Positions 24,328 to 33,100 of a stretch of 64,000 bases of DNA are shown piece after piece. A program made the translations under genes and the position numbers. Origin of the DNA: Roseivivax halotolerans (GTDB lineage: Bacteria > Pseudomonadota > Alphaproteobacteria > Rhodobacterales > Rhodobacteraceae); the NCBI RefSeq assembly GCF_900115815.1, contig NZ_FOXV01000010.1:60018-124017 (forward strand), in the 5' to 3' direction. The stretch's first letter is position 1; every line of letters begins with the position of its first letter. Under the pieces are notes generated by a model. That model did not search any database. It was not told the origin of the DNA and was given only the letters and a program-made list of their open reading frames with translations.

Positions 24328-27300
24328 ATGCCTGATGGCACCAATGTAATCGAAAATTCGGACGTGATCCGGATCGGAGACGCCACCGTAATCGGCGATC
24401 TCACCACTCCTGAAGTTTCTGATTTTCTCAATACCGAGATCGAACTGATCTGGGCTGAAACCATGCGCGCCAAGGGTGGCAAGAAGGGCGAGACAAGCTG
24501 GATTAGGTACAAGTCCAGCGTTAGCGACTTCATTGCCTGTGGCCTCGTAGAGCATCCAGTCAGCAAGCGTATCGACGGCCTGTCCTTTGTGTACAACCGT
24601 GGCAGGGAATTCCCCGGAACTCGCGAGTTGGGAGGGCAGCGGTTCCCGCTGGCATATCGCACGGCGAACTCCGCAGAAGCCATCACCGCACTGGTCATCG
24701 ACCTCGATGAAGGTGAAACCGTGGAACGCGTTGTCGAAGCGCTGAAGCCTCTCGACGTCCTCTCAGTCGTTTTCACTTCTTACTCCCATACGACCAAGGC
24801 GGCACCGGGTGAGGATCGTTTCAGGATCGTTGTCTTCCTGAAGGAGCCTTACGAGCTTCCGGCAGAGGGCGATGAGCGCCGTAAGGCGCTGAACGTTTGG
24901 AAGCGCAAGTACGTCGGTTTCTGCGAGAGTATCGGCGTCACCACGTTTGACCGCACTGGCATGGATCTGTCGCGACTTCAGCGCCCGCCACGCCGCCCCG
25001 CTGAAGACGCTGAATTTAAGCACTTCATCATCGCAGGTACTGGCCTTGATCTCGACTCTGTCGCAGACGGGGACCCGAGGAAGTATGGTAGAAAGGAAGT
25101 CGCACGACGTTCTGGCTCGCTGTCTGCGGTCGAAGACAAAGGCGGAGAAGCAATCCTGTGCGACGGGTTCGATGTCCGGGCGTGGTTCAACGATCTCGGA
25201 TATGCCTGCATGTTCGGTGACGTGCTCGACATGATCGGCTGGGAGACCCGCACCGGGGACGGTGACGAACGCGAGATCATGTGCCCGAACGACGCGCAGC
25301 ATTCGAACCCCAGTGACCCGGACGACACTGCCTGCTGGATGAAGGAGGACCCTGAAGAGGGTTTCCGTATCCACTGCTTGCATGACCACTGCAGCGCCGC
25401 AGGCGTACATACGTGGGACATGGTGCGGCTGATCGACAAGGCCATCGTCGACGGGGAGATCGCGCTCCCTAACGGCTATGAGAGCCTCTCCGACGTCCTC
25501 TGCGATGAGGCATTCTACCCGGATGAGGTCGACGGGGAGACGGTCGAGCTGTCCAAGTATCACTACGGCATCGAACGTCCGGTCGAGATCACGAGTCTCG
25601 CCACACCAGCGAGCGTCTCGAAGCGGTTCAAGAAGGTCGATCTCGACGATCACGAGATCGCCCAGCTCTACGCCTCCATCGAATGGGCAAGCGGGAAGAA
25701 GGCCGCGTATGACCGGCTGGACGAACTGCTGACCGAGGCGGGCTACGACGGCAACGCGCGCAAGCGCCTTAAGTCCGCTGGGTCGGCTATGCTGAAGGAG
25801 CACAAGAAGGCGCACGCCAAGGCAAAGCAAGAAGCGGAGAGGGAGAAAAGTACCGAGGCGGGTTTCGCCATCGTCAATGAATTTGGGTTCGAAGAGCTGT
25901 GTGGTTACGGTGAGCGCCGCATCCACGACACCAATCACGAGCACCCGCACGTCTTCCACTACATGGAGAACCTGTGCGTCATCCGCGAGAACAGCGAGGG
26001 GCACGCGCGTATGCGGTTCCTCGACAAAGGGGGCTTCGAGCATCACCTGAACACAGTGGCGCGCTATGCGCGGACTGTGGGTGAGGATAAGACCGCGCTG
26101 GGCGTGTCTGCGCCAGACGATGTCGTGCGCTACCTGTTCAACTCTGATTACGGGGTTTACCCGGACCTGCGTGGTCTTGTGACTACTCCGACCTTCACGA
26201 AGGACGGGAGCCTCCTGACCGAGCCGGGATACGACTGGAACAGCAAGCTCTACTACAAGCCTGACATTACCCTGTCCGTCCCGGAGGTGCCCAAGAAGCC
26301 GAGCGCTGAGCAGGTCCAGACCGCCAAGCAGCTCCTGATCGAGGAAATCCTCGCGGACTTCCCGCTCGGGGCCATGACGCGGCCTGAGATCGTGGAGCAG
26401 GCGCTTCACGGAAAAGGCGTCCCCGCTGTCACGAACATGATGGCGCTGATCCTCCTTCCATTTATGCGAGAGATGGTCGACGGGCCGACGCCGGGTCACT
26501 TGCTGGTCAAGCCTGCGCCGGGCACCGGTGCCTCGCTCCTGACGGACGTCTTCTCGATCATCGCGACCGGGCAGGTGACGCCCGCATTGGCGATGCCGGG
26601 CAACAAGGACGAGATGTCGAAGACCCTGACGTCGGTGCTGTCCAATGGTCAGAACATCGTCTTCTTCGACAACATCAACCATTCGGTCGACTCCGGCGAA
26701 CTGGCCTCGGCGATGACGACGCCCGTTTATCAGGCGCGTATTCTCGGTAAGTCCCAGACCATCGAGGTCGACGTACGTTGCGCGTGGGTCTTTACAGGCA
26801 ACAGCGTCGAGCTGTCCCGTGAGCTGATCCGCCGCCTCATCATGATCGATCTCGATGCGCAGCGTGAGAACCCCGAGAAGCGAACAGACTTCCGGCACTC
26901 GGATATCCGTGGCTGGGCGACCAAGAACCGCGGCGACCTCGTATGGGCCTGCCTGACGATCATCCAGAACTGGGTGGCGCAGGGCATGGTGCACCAGAAG
27001 GACACCGTTCTTGCCTCCTATGAGAACTGGTCCGGCGCGGTCGGCGGCGTTCTCAAGGCGGCTGGATTCGGCGGGTTTATGGGCAACCGTGAGAAGCTCA
27101 AAGAAGCTGACGCATCTAATGAAAGTTCCGAGTCACTGCTGAAGGAACACATTCTTTCGTTCCCTATCGGGACGAAGTTCGTTTCCGGCCGCAACAAACG
27201 CGCGTCCAATGCGGTATCGATCAAGGCAGAGCTTGAAGGATTTGATGAAGGCGAACCGCTCGTCATCGAAGAGGCGGGATACAACCGCATTTCTGGTGTG

Positions 27301-27477
27301 TACGATAACCCCTCCATGTTGGGCAAAGCTTTTGGGCGTTTCGCTGCTTCGTTTCGGGCGGATCGCGGCGATCTCAGCTACACGTTGGAAAAGGATGTCT
27401 CAAACGGTACGGCAGTCTGGACGCTGACGGCTCGGGAGATCGAGACCAACAAAACGGAGGGTCTTGGCAATACTTAG
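24328..27477 (+). CDS. Primase-helicase (Rep-like) replication protein
   Basis: 1049 residues; predicted to start and drive replication of the excised element. The N-terminal part resembles an archaeo-eukaryotic-type primase: ALVIDLDEGE (Asp125-x-Asp127), TSYSH (150-154), then DRFRIVVFL (163-171). A Cys/His-rich segment follows (CPNDAQHSN about 318, HCLHDHC about 349-355) that may bind zinc. The C-terminal part has the order of a phage AAA/SF3-type helicase: a P-loop-like APGTGASLL (about 730), a Walker B-like VFFDNINH (about 777), a sensor VFTGNS (about 821) and RRLIMIDLD. The P-loop lacks the usual Lys. The start at 24328 is chosen by a GGAG site. An origin-like repeat region follows directly. 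Confidence 0.87.
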   Translation: MPDGTNVIENSDVIRIGDATVIGDLTTPEVSDFLNTEIELIWAETMRAKGGKKGETSWIRYKSSVSDFIACGLVEHPVSKRIDGLSFVYNRGREFPGTRELGGQRFPLAYRTANSAEAITALVIDLDEGETVERVVEALKPLDVLSVVFTSYSHTTKAAPGEDRFRIVVFLKEPYELPAEGDERRKALNVWKRKYVGFCESIGVTTFDRTGMDLSRLQRPPRRPAEDAEFKHFIIAGTGLDLDSVADGDPRKYGRKEVARRSGSLSAVEDKGGEAILCDGFDVRAWFNDLGYACMFGDVLDMIGWETRTGDGDEREIMCPNDAQHSNPSDPDDTACWMKEDPEEGFRIHCLHDHCSAAGVHTWDMVRLIDKAIVDGEIALPNGYESLSDVLCDEAFYPDEVDGETVELSKYHYGIERPVEITSLATPASVSKRFKKVDLDDHEIAQLYASIEWASGKKAAYDRLDELLTEAGYDGNARKRLKSAGSAMLKEHKKAHAKAKQEAEREKSTEAGFAIVNEFGFEELCGYGERRIHDTNHEHPHVFHYMENLCVIRENSEGHARMRFLDKGGFEHHLNTVARYARTVGEDKTALGVSAPDDVVRYLFNSDYGVYPDLRGLVTTPTFTKDGSLLTEPGYDWNSKLYYKPDITLSVPEVPKKPSAEQVQTAKQLLIEEILADFPLGAMTRPEIVEQALHGKGVPAVTNMMALILLPFMREMVDGPTPGHLLVKPAPGTGASLLTDVFSIIATGQVTPALAMPGNKDEMSKTLTSVLSNGQNIVFFDNINHSVDSGELASAMTTPVYQARILGKSQTIEVDVRCAWVFTGNSVELSRELIRRLIMIDLDAQRENPEKRTDFRHSDIRGWATKNRGDLVWACLTIIQNWVAQGMVHQKDTVLASYENWSGAVGGVLKAAGFGGFMGNREKLKEADASNESSESLLKEHILSFPIGTKFVSGRNKRASNAVSIKAELEGFDEGEPLVIEEAGYNRISGVYDNPSMLGKAFGRFAASFRADRGDLSYTLEKDVSNGTAVWTLTAREIETNKTEGLGNT

Positions 27478-27518
27478 TTCCGCCGAACTTGGAGCCCGAG
27501 AGCCGGGGATGTGGACAG

Positions 27519-27541
27519 GGCCTGCGTCAGCAGGCCTTTTT
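27519..27541 (+). terminator. Terminator after the primase-helicase gene
   Basis: GGCCTGC-GTCA-GCAGGCC followed by TTTTTC, 42 bp after the stop codon. The loop is the same GTCA found in the other hairpins of the element. Confidence 0.85.
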
Positions 27542-27580
27542 CGCTCGCGGGATGGGCTCGCCCTTGAAAACCCCTGCTGT

Positions 27581-27620
27581 CTGCAGGGGTTTGCAGGGGT
27601 TTGCAGGGGTTTGCAGGGTT
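27581..27620 (+). repeat. Forward iterons, four 10-bp tandem units
   Basis: Four head-to-tail units of TTTGCAGGGG phase (unit 1 begins CTGCAGGGG, unit 4 ends CAGGGTT), with exact 10-bp period so all sites face one side of the helix. The first unit also forms a hairpin with AAACCCCTGC just upstream (27568-27577). Confidence 0.9.
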
Positions 27621-27725
27621 CCCACAGGGTTACTGCAGGGGTTCAAGCTATTGTTTTTAATATATTATATACGTTTCGAGCAGGGTTGCAGGGGTTTTCG
27701 GCGCGAGCGCTCCGCTCTCAGCGGC

Positions 27726-27773
27726 GGACACACACACACACCCACACATAGACGGGAGTGGTGTGTGTGTGTC
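27726..27773. repeat. CA/TG dinucleotide-repeat hairpin
   Basis: An alternating GACACACACACACAC tract (from 27727) and a GTGTGTGTGTGTCC tract (27760-27773) are complementary and could form a stem of about 14 bp around a 20-nt loop. Such alternating purine-pyrimidine DNA is also prone to Z-form. It lies between the A/T-rich core and the inverted iterons. Confidence 0.8.
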
Positions 27774-27879
27774 CTACTCCTCTTTGATCTTTGGAAGAAG
27801 AAAACCCCTGCAACCCTGCAAGAGCACCGTTTCGGCCAAGAGAACAAGGGGTTTGAGCGCTGCAGGGGTTACCGTGTCA

Positions 27880-27910
27880 CCCCTGCAAACCCCTGCAAAC
27901 CCCTGCAAAC
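27880..27910 (-). repeat. Inverted iterons, three 10-bp tandem units
   Basis: Three copies of CCCCTGCAAA, the reverse complement of the forward unit, with the same 10-bp period. They face the forward block across about 260 bp that includes the A/T-rich core and the CA/TG hairpin. Confidence 0.9.
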
Positions 27911-28069
27911 AGCATATCTTGCGGCGGTTCGACGCTGGTGGACGTCAGTGACTTTCCCTGCGGCGCGAGAGACGAAACTGGTAAACTTAAACTCAGGGCG
28001 TCAGGCCATATTTTGGGGAAAAGATCAATCTCACTTACCGTCGGTTGTGGTGTCGCATACATCACGCTA

Positions 28070-28732
28070 CTATGATGATCCTGAGTTTCTTCCACAGGTG
28101 CTTAAATGGTCAAAGGCAATAAGGACGGCGGCAGTTCCAGCGCCAATAGCAATTCCGGCAACCGTTCCGGCGGTGGTGGTTCCAGTCAAGGCGGCGGAAA
28201 ACCCGCGTGGACTGGCAGCGGCGTAAGCAAAGGCGGAGCCTCCAGCCAGACAAATAGCGGCGGGAACCGCTCGAAATAGCGATATCTCGCCACGCCGCAA
28301 CCGCCTGCCCTTCTGGGCATTCTGCGTCTCGTTATTTGTAATCGCATTGAGCAATTCTTGGGCCTGAAGCTCGCATAATTCAGCCCAGTCTTCGGCCGTT
28401 CCGATGTAGCATTCGGCATCACTAAACTTTCGGCTGGCGGGAGTTAGGATGCCACTTTCAACTCGCAGCGATAATAGTACCGAAGAGAACAGATATACAG
28501 AGACAAGAAGGCAAGTTGCCAAAGCACATCCGCTGACCAATAGCGGCAAAGAAATTACGTCGCCGTGCTTAACAAGATATCCAGCGAGAGCCACGAACGA
28601 TGGAAGAGCGACGGTAAGCCAATATTTCGCTTTGGCGTCGATCTCGCGAAAGCTGCCTTCATGGTACTCCACTAATCGCTTGAACTCAGTCCTGAGTTCG
28701 CCAATTCGTTGAGTTCTCTCTTCAATTGTCAT
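28070..28732 (-). CDS. Four-helix membrane protein, possible SLATT/Pycsar-type effector
   Basis: 220 residues from the ATG at 28732 (ATGs up to 28738 are equally possible). A charged N-terminal helix is followed by REIDAKAKYWLTVAL leading into TM1 (about 38-54), TM2 (59-87), a 60-residue cytoplasmic helical part, TM3 (151-172) and a Gly/Thr-rich TM4 (about 186-207). A D-x-K-A motif before the first helix and this layout recall membrane effectors of the SLATT/Pycsar kind. No cyclase or other sensor gene is adjacent, so the identity is a guess. It is the only gene of the element on the minus strand, which fits independently regulated cargo. Confidence 0.62.
   Translation of the reverse strand: MTIEERTQRIGELRTEFKRLVEYHEGSFREIDAKAKYWLTVALPSFVALAGYLVKHGDVISLPLLVSGCALATCLLVSVYLFSSVLLSLRVESGILTPASRKFSDAECYIGTAEDWAELCELQAQELLNAITNNETQNAQKGRRLRRGEISLFRAVPAAICLAGGSAFAYAAASPRGFSAALTGTTTAGTVAGIAIGAGTAAVLIAFDHLSTCGRNSGSS
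28106..28279 (+). CDS. Ser/Gly/Asn-rich 57-aa peptide, antisense to the membrane gene
   Basis: A complete frame from ATG to TAG lies entirely within the 3' end of the opposite-strand gene. The sequence starts MVKGNKDGGSSSANSNS and ends GGNRSK; half of the residues are Gly or Ser. A weak CAGG site lies 8 bp upstream. It could be a real small basic disordered protein transcribed from the origin side, or only the shadow of Gly/Ala-rich membrane helix codons. Confidence 0.3.
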   Translation: MVKGNKDGGSSSANSNSGNRSGGGGSSQGGGKPAWTGSGVSKGGASSQTNSGGNRSK

Positions 28733-28936
28733 GATCATCTTGTGGCGTGTGGCTGGGACATGGTCAAGAAATCCTACTCCAGCCGCCGTCGAAACGCGCG
28801 AACGCAACCCTCGATTAGATTCACCTGCATTTACATTTATGTAAGAACTGCTGACATAAATGCTAAGTGCTATTGTCGCAACGCGGCTGAAAACGATTGT
28901 TTCCAGAAATGAAGGCGGACTCGGCGGCCCGGATGT

Positions 28937-28960
28937 GTTATCTATCTTGAGTAAGATAAC
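28937..28960. promoter_or_regulatory. Inverted repeat upstream of the serine recombinase
   Basis: GTTATCT (28937-28943) and AGATAAC (28954-28960), with an overlapping tighter palindrome TATCTT-GAGT-AAGATA. It is 36 bp before the recombinase start. Likely an operator or a recombination (res-type) site for that enzyme. Confidence 0.5.
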
Positions 28961-28995
28961 GAATCCCTAGCGCATCCGTCTGAAAGTATTGGTAC

Positions 28996-29697
28996 ATGTC
29001 GAAAACAAAGACTCCCGCTTTCGCTTACATGCGCACGTCCAGCGCCACAAACGTTGGCGGCGACAAGGATTCCGACAAGCGCCAGCAGAAAGCTATTGAG
29101 GCATACGCGGACGCGAACGGTTACCAGATCGTCCACACCTTCTATGACGCTGCGGTATCTGGTGCCGACCCTATCGATTCCCGCCCCGGCATGCAGAAAC
29201 TACTCGATGCGGTGTTGTCCAACGGTACTCGAACTATCCTTGTGGAATCGCCTGATCGCTTCGCCCGCGACGCTGTTGTGCAGGAGCTAGGCCACCGGCT
29301 GCTTAAGGATCGGGGAGTCGACCTGATACCGACGACAGCGCCGGACTACTTCATGGTCGATACGCCCACGACAGAGCTTGTACGCACCATCCTTGGCGCG
29401 GTCGCAGCCTTCGACCGTAGGAACACGGTAGAAAAGCTGAAAGCCGCCAGAGACCGTAAGAGCGAGGCTCTGGGCCGAAGGGTAGAGGGGCGGAAACCGA
29501 TCAGCGCTGACGCGCTCACGGAAGCGAAACGACTGTATCGACGCAATCCAAAGACGGGAAATCGCCGATCCCTCAGGCAGATCGCCACCGAGCTAGCGAA
29601 AGCAGGTTTCACGACCCCTTCCGGTCATGAATATCAGGCGAACAGCGTACGCCAGATGCTGGTGAAGGCGGGCGTTTATCAGGGACAGTCGGCATAA
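28996..29697 (+). CDS. Serine recombinase (resolvase/invertase family)
   Basis: 233 residues. The N-terminal catalytic domain has AFAYMRTSSATN with the Ser nucleophile in YxRxS form, then DSRPGMQKLL, ESPDRFARD with the conserved Arg, and LGAVAAFDRRNTVEKL leading to the long E helix. The C-terminal part is short, with EAKRLYRR...SLRQIATELAKAGF as a helix-turn-helix. The size fits resolvases and invertases, not the large serine integrases. The element already has a tyrosine integrase, so this enzyme may resolve multimers or flip a segment. Confidence 0.92.
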   Translation: MSKTKTPAFAYMRTSSATNVGGDKDSDKRQQKAIEAYADANGYQIVHTFYDAAVSGADPIDSRPGMQKLLDAVLSNGTRTILVESPDRFARDAVVQELGHRLLKDRGVDLIPTTAPDYFMVDTPTTELVRTILGAVAAFDRRNTVEKLKAARDRKSEALGRRVEGRKPISADALTEAKRLYRRNPKTGNRRSLRQIATELAKAGFTTPSGHEYQANSVRQMLVKAGVYQGQSA

Positions 29698-30121
29698 CAC
29701 GACATAGTCGCGCCAGTGCGGCAGCGAAACGGTAAAGCCCGCGTTAGCGGGCAAGACCATAAATCGCCTAACGTATTGTTTTTATTAACTAATATGGGAC
29801 CCACGGCCACCCGCGCCCTACCCCATTTCGGCGGCGCAGGTGCTGTCGGCATACATGACAACTTTTGATGTCGTGTTGTTGCATAGAGCGCCGGAACCGG
29901 CCTGAAAAGTTCACATTTCTCGATTTTCCCTCGTGACCCGCTCAGAGGCCATTTCCTAGGTAGATCGCTCCACTTGTGGTATTCTGATACCGCAGTCAGC
30001 GTCCTATCGCGAGGACGTCGCGCGCAGTTCTTCTCCCTCGGCGCGCAATACAAGCGGGGCCGGTTCCTGTCCCGGTCCCGCCGCTTTTTCCAAGACCAGA
30101 CAGGCAATCAGGCAGGCAAAT
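29698..30121. other. 424-bp gene-free stretch before the tape-measure gene
   Basis: It contains the GCCCGC-GTTA-GCGGGC hairpin (29737-29752), an A/T-rich run (about 29765-29795) that may hold a promoter, and a series of hairpins ending in a T tract (29978-30090). No reading frame is convincing. Confidence 0.5.
29978..30090 (+). ncRNA. Candidate structured small RNA or 5' leader
   Basis: Consecutive stems: GGTAT-TCTG-ATACC (29978-29991), GTCCT/AGGAC (30001-30016), GCGCGC/GCGCGC (30020-30046) and a terminator-like AAGCGG...CCGCTT running into five Ts (30052-30090). It ends 31 bp before the tape-measure start codon. It could be a free small RNA or an attenuator for that gene. Confidence 0.4.
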
Positions 30122-33100
30122 ATGGCAGAAACTCATGAGCTGAGGCTCAAGATCGACGCAGGCGCGGCACAATCCGGCGCGCGTCAGTTCACGTCCGCAA
30201 TTAAGAGCGTAAAGGCAGCAATCCGCGACCTCGAAAAGGATACCGCCGGGGCCTTCACGACGCTTCGCAACATCCGCCCCGAGATCGACGTGACCCCCAT
30301 TACGCGGGCACGCTCCGCAACGGACAAGCTCACCAAGGCCACGACCAGCGCCACCGCTGCAAGCGACCGCGCGGCGGACAACATCCGTCGCACCGCCCTC
30401 GCCAGCGCTAACGCGCTCCGCGTCTCCAGTAATCAAGCGGCACGACTCCGTGACAGGCTTCTATCCGTGGGGGACACGCAGGGCCTCGCCAAGCTAGAAA
30501 CCGCTCTTGCGGGGCTCAAGAAGAACCTGACAAACGCCACCACGGGCCTCGACGTCCGTGAAGCTCGCGCCCAGTACGCGGACCTCGCATCCGAGATGAA
30601 TCGCACCGCCCGCGAAGCTGAACGCCTGCGCGCAATCGCCAATGCCAACGCCCGCGCGGAAGAGGATGCGGCTCGCTCAGCTCAGGCCCATGCGCGCGAG
30701 CTGGACCGCCTGCGCGCCAAGTACAATCCGCTCTATTCGGCCTCGAAGGCCTACGAGTCCTCGCTCGAAGAGATCGCCCTTGCCGAACGCGAAGGGGCCT
30801 TGTCGGCCCAGATGGCGGCGCAGGCGCGTGATCGGGCTGCCCAGACGCTGGGGGCCGCGTCAGCGGCTGCAGACCAGTACACGGCAAGCATGCAGCGCGG
30901 CGCAGCCGCGACACAACAGGGGGTCATGGTCGGGCATCAGCTTTCAGACGTCCTGATTACCTCTCAGATGGGCTTCCAGTCGGTCGGAATGATCGCGCTT
31001 CAACAGGGCAGCCAGCTCGCCGCTCAAATGAACAGCTTGAAGGCTTCGGGGGGCAGTGTTTTCAGCACTTTGCTTGCCGGGTTCACCAGCCTCGTAAACC
31101 CGCTTTCCTTGATCACTATCGGCGCTGTCGCGGCGGGCGCGGCAATCGCTAAGTGGTTCTTTGCCGCCGGGGAAGAGGCCAAGTCATTCGGCGAGGCGCT
31201 CGGTGAAGTGAACGGCGCGATTTCCGAGCTGAGCGCGGCATCTGACACCCTTTCGGGAGCTACGCTCGGCAACATGGCAGACGGCTACGGACGGGTGAAT
31301 GAAGAGCTGCGCCGCCACCTCGATTTGATGCGGCGCATCGCGGAAATCGAGGCGATCAACAGCACCCGTGATTTGATCGCATCCGTTCAAGACGCTGTCA
31401 CGTCAGACGGAAACCTGTTCACCACCGAACTCGACGCCATGCGCCGTGCCTTCGATACCACGAATGACCGCGCGCGCAGTCTCTTGGCAATGCTGGACCA
31501 GATCAAACAGGCCCGGACCTTCGAGGAACAGCTTGCCGCCCTGACACGCATGCGCAGCGAGGTGGAGTCGACGACCGGCGGGCTCGATGGCGCGACGGGT
31601 GCGGCGCAGGCCATGCTTGTACAGCTCATCAAGTCTGAGGATGCAGCCCTCCGCCTGCGCGCCGCTCAGGACGGCACCACCGACTCCACGTACGCCGGGG
31701 CAGGCGCTGCGAACAGCTTGGCGTTCGAGATCGGCACCGCCGCCGATGCAGCCGCCGTCCTCCTCGCTAACCTCAATTCCGTGCCTTCGGCGATAAGCGC
31801 TATTCAGGGCAGTGTGTCAGATCAGATCGCGAGCATTCAAGCGACCAACCGTTCGCTTGAGATTCAACTCTCGGAAGGCATGACGTCCGCCGCCGCGAAC
31901 CGGCGCGTTCAGCTTGAACAGGTAATTTCCGAAGCCAAAAACGGCGGGCCGATCAACTTCGATCAGGTCGCGGACGCATGGAACGAAATCAACGCACTCG
32001 AAGAGGCTGCAAAACGGACGCAGACCCTGCGCGATCAACTTGCCGAGTCCCGCCGTCCTGCGCGCCCGTCGCGCTCAAGCGGGGGCGGTGGAGGCTCTTC
32101 CGCCCGGAACGCCGCGCTTTCCGAAGAACAATCCGCCGTCGAAAAGCTGAACGAGTCTCTGAAATCGCGGCTCGATAGCCTCACGGCTGAGCGTATCGAG
32201 ATGGGGCTTCTCGCGTCCGGTCAGATGGAAACGGCGCAGGGCGCGCAGGCCATGGCAGAAGCTATGATGGCAGGCGGCGGCGCAGTCGATACCCAGACGT
32301 CCGCAATGATCCGTCAGATCGATACAGCCGCCAAACTGAACGAAGAGCTGCGCAAGGTCGCGACGGACCCGGTGAAGGAATGGATGGACTCCGTCCCGAA
32401 CTGGATTGAGGCCGGTCAGCAGATTGAAATGGGCGCGATCAACCACCTTAAAGGCGCGCTCGCCGATTTCATGAAGACCGGCAAGCTCGACATGGAATCT
32501 CTCGGAGATGCGATCCTCGGGACAGTCGCTGATATCGTGGCAGACAAGGCCGTCGCCGAGCTTATGACGCTCGCAGGCCGGAACGATCCCGGCGCAACCG
32601 GACTCGGCGGCGTTCTCGGAGGCTTGTTCGCTTCACAAGGCGACGCCATGACTGGCCCCTCGGGCGGCGCGGACGTCGCGCAGGGCGGTATTCAAGCCGG
32701 ACAGTCGATTTCTCAGGCCATGGTACAAGCGGGCGGTCAGGTCTCTCAGCAGATCAGCTCCGCCATGATGCAGGGCGGGCAGCGGGTCCAGATGGCCCAC
32801 GCGCAGGGCGGACAGCAAGCCGCAAATGCCGCGCGGATGGCAGGTGTTCAGCACGGTCAGCAGGTCCGCATGGCCACGACCACCAGCGGCGGACAGCACG
32901 CAACGCAGGTCCGCTCAGCGATCACCACCGCCGGACAGCAACACGCGCAAGCCGTGGGCATGGCTGCAAGCGGCGGCAGCGGCTTCCTTAGCGGAATGGG
33001 CGGCTGGCAGGGCCTTCTCGGAATGGCGTTCGGGGCCTTCGACGTGGGCGGTATCTCCACCGAGCCCGCGAACTTCGCAAACGCCCCCGTTGCGGCCTTC

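Larger units (their letters stand above)
27478..28069. other. Candidate replication origin (iterons, AT-rich core, hairpin)
   Basis: A 592-bp gene-free region right after the primase-helicase. It holds tandem 10-bp repeats of TTTGCAGGGG (27581-27620), single copies at 27634 and 27687, then a 27-bp A/T-rich stretch (27649-27675). Next come a long CA/TG hairpin (27726-27773), a forward copy at 27861, and inverted copies at 27802-27819 and 27880-27910. Repeats of both orientations around an easily melted core are the usual plan of an iteron origin bound by its own Rep protein. Open frames crossing the region are low-complexity by-products of the repeats. Confidence 0.72.

Noticed and set aside
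24763..26994. 743-codon minus frame opposite the primase-helicase
   Set aside because: Long antisense frames are common in high-GC DNA. It has no recognisable motifs, while the plus frame has several.
27581..27910. CRISPR array
   Set aside because: The 10-bp repeats are contiguous or irregular, without unique spacers of constant length and without cas genes.
27489..28226. 245-codon plus-strand frame across the iteron region
   Set aside because: It is created by 10-bp and dinucleotide repeats, has no domain, and lacks a good ribosome-binding site. The region fits an origin better.
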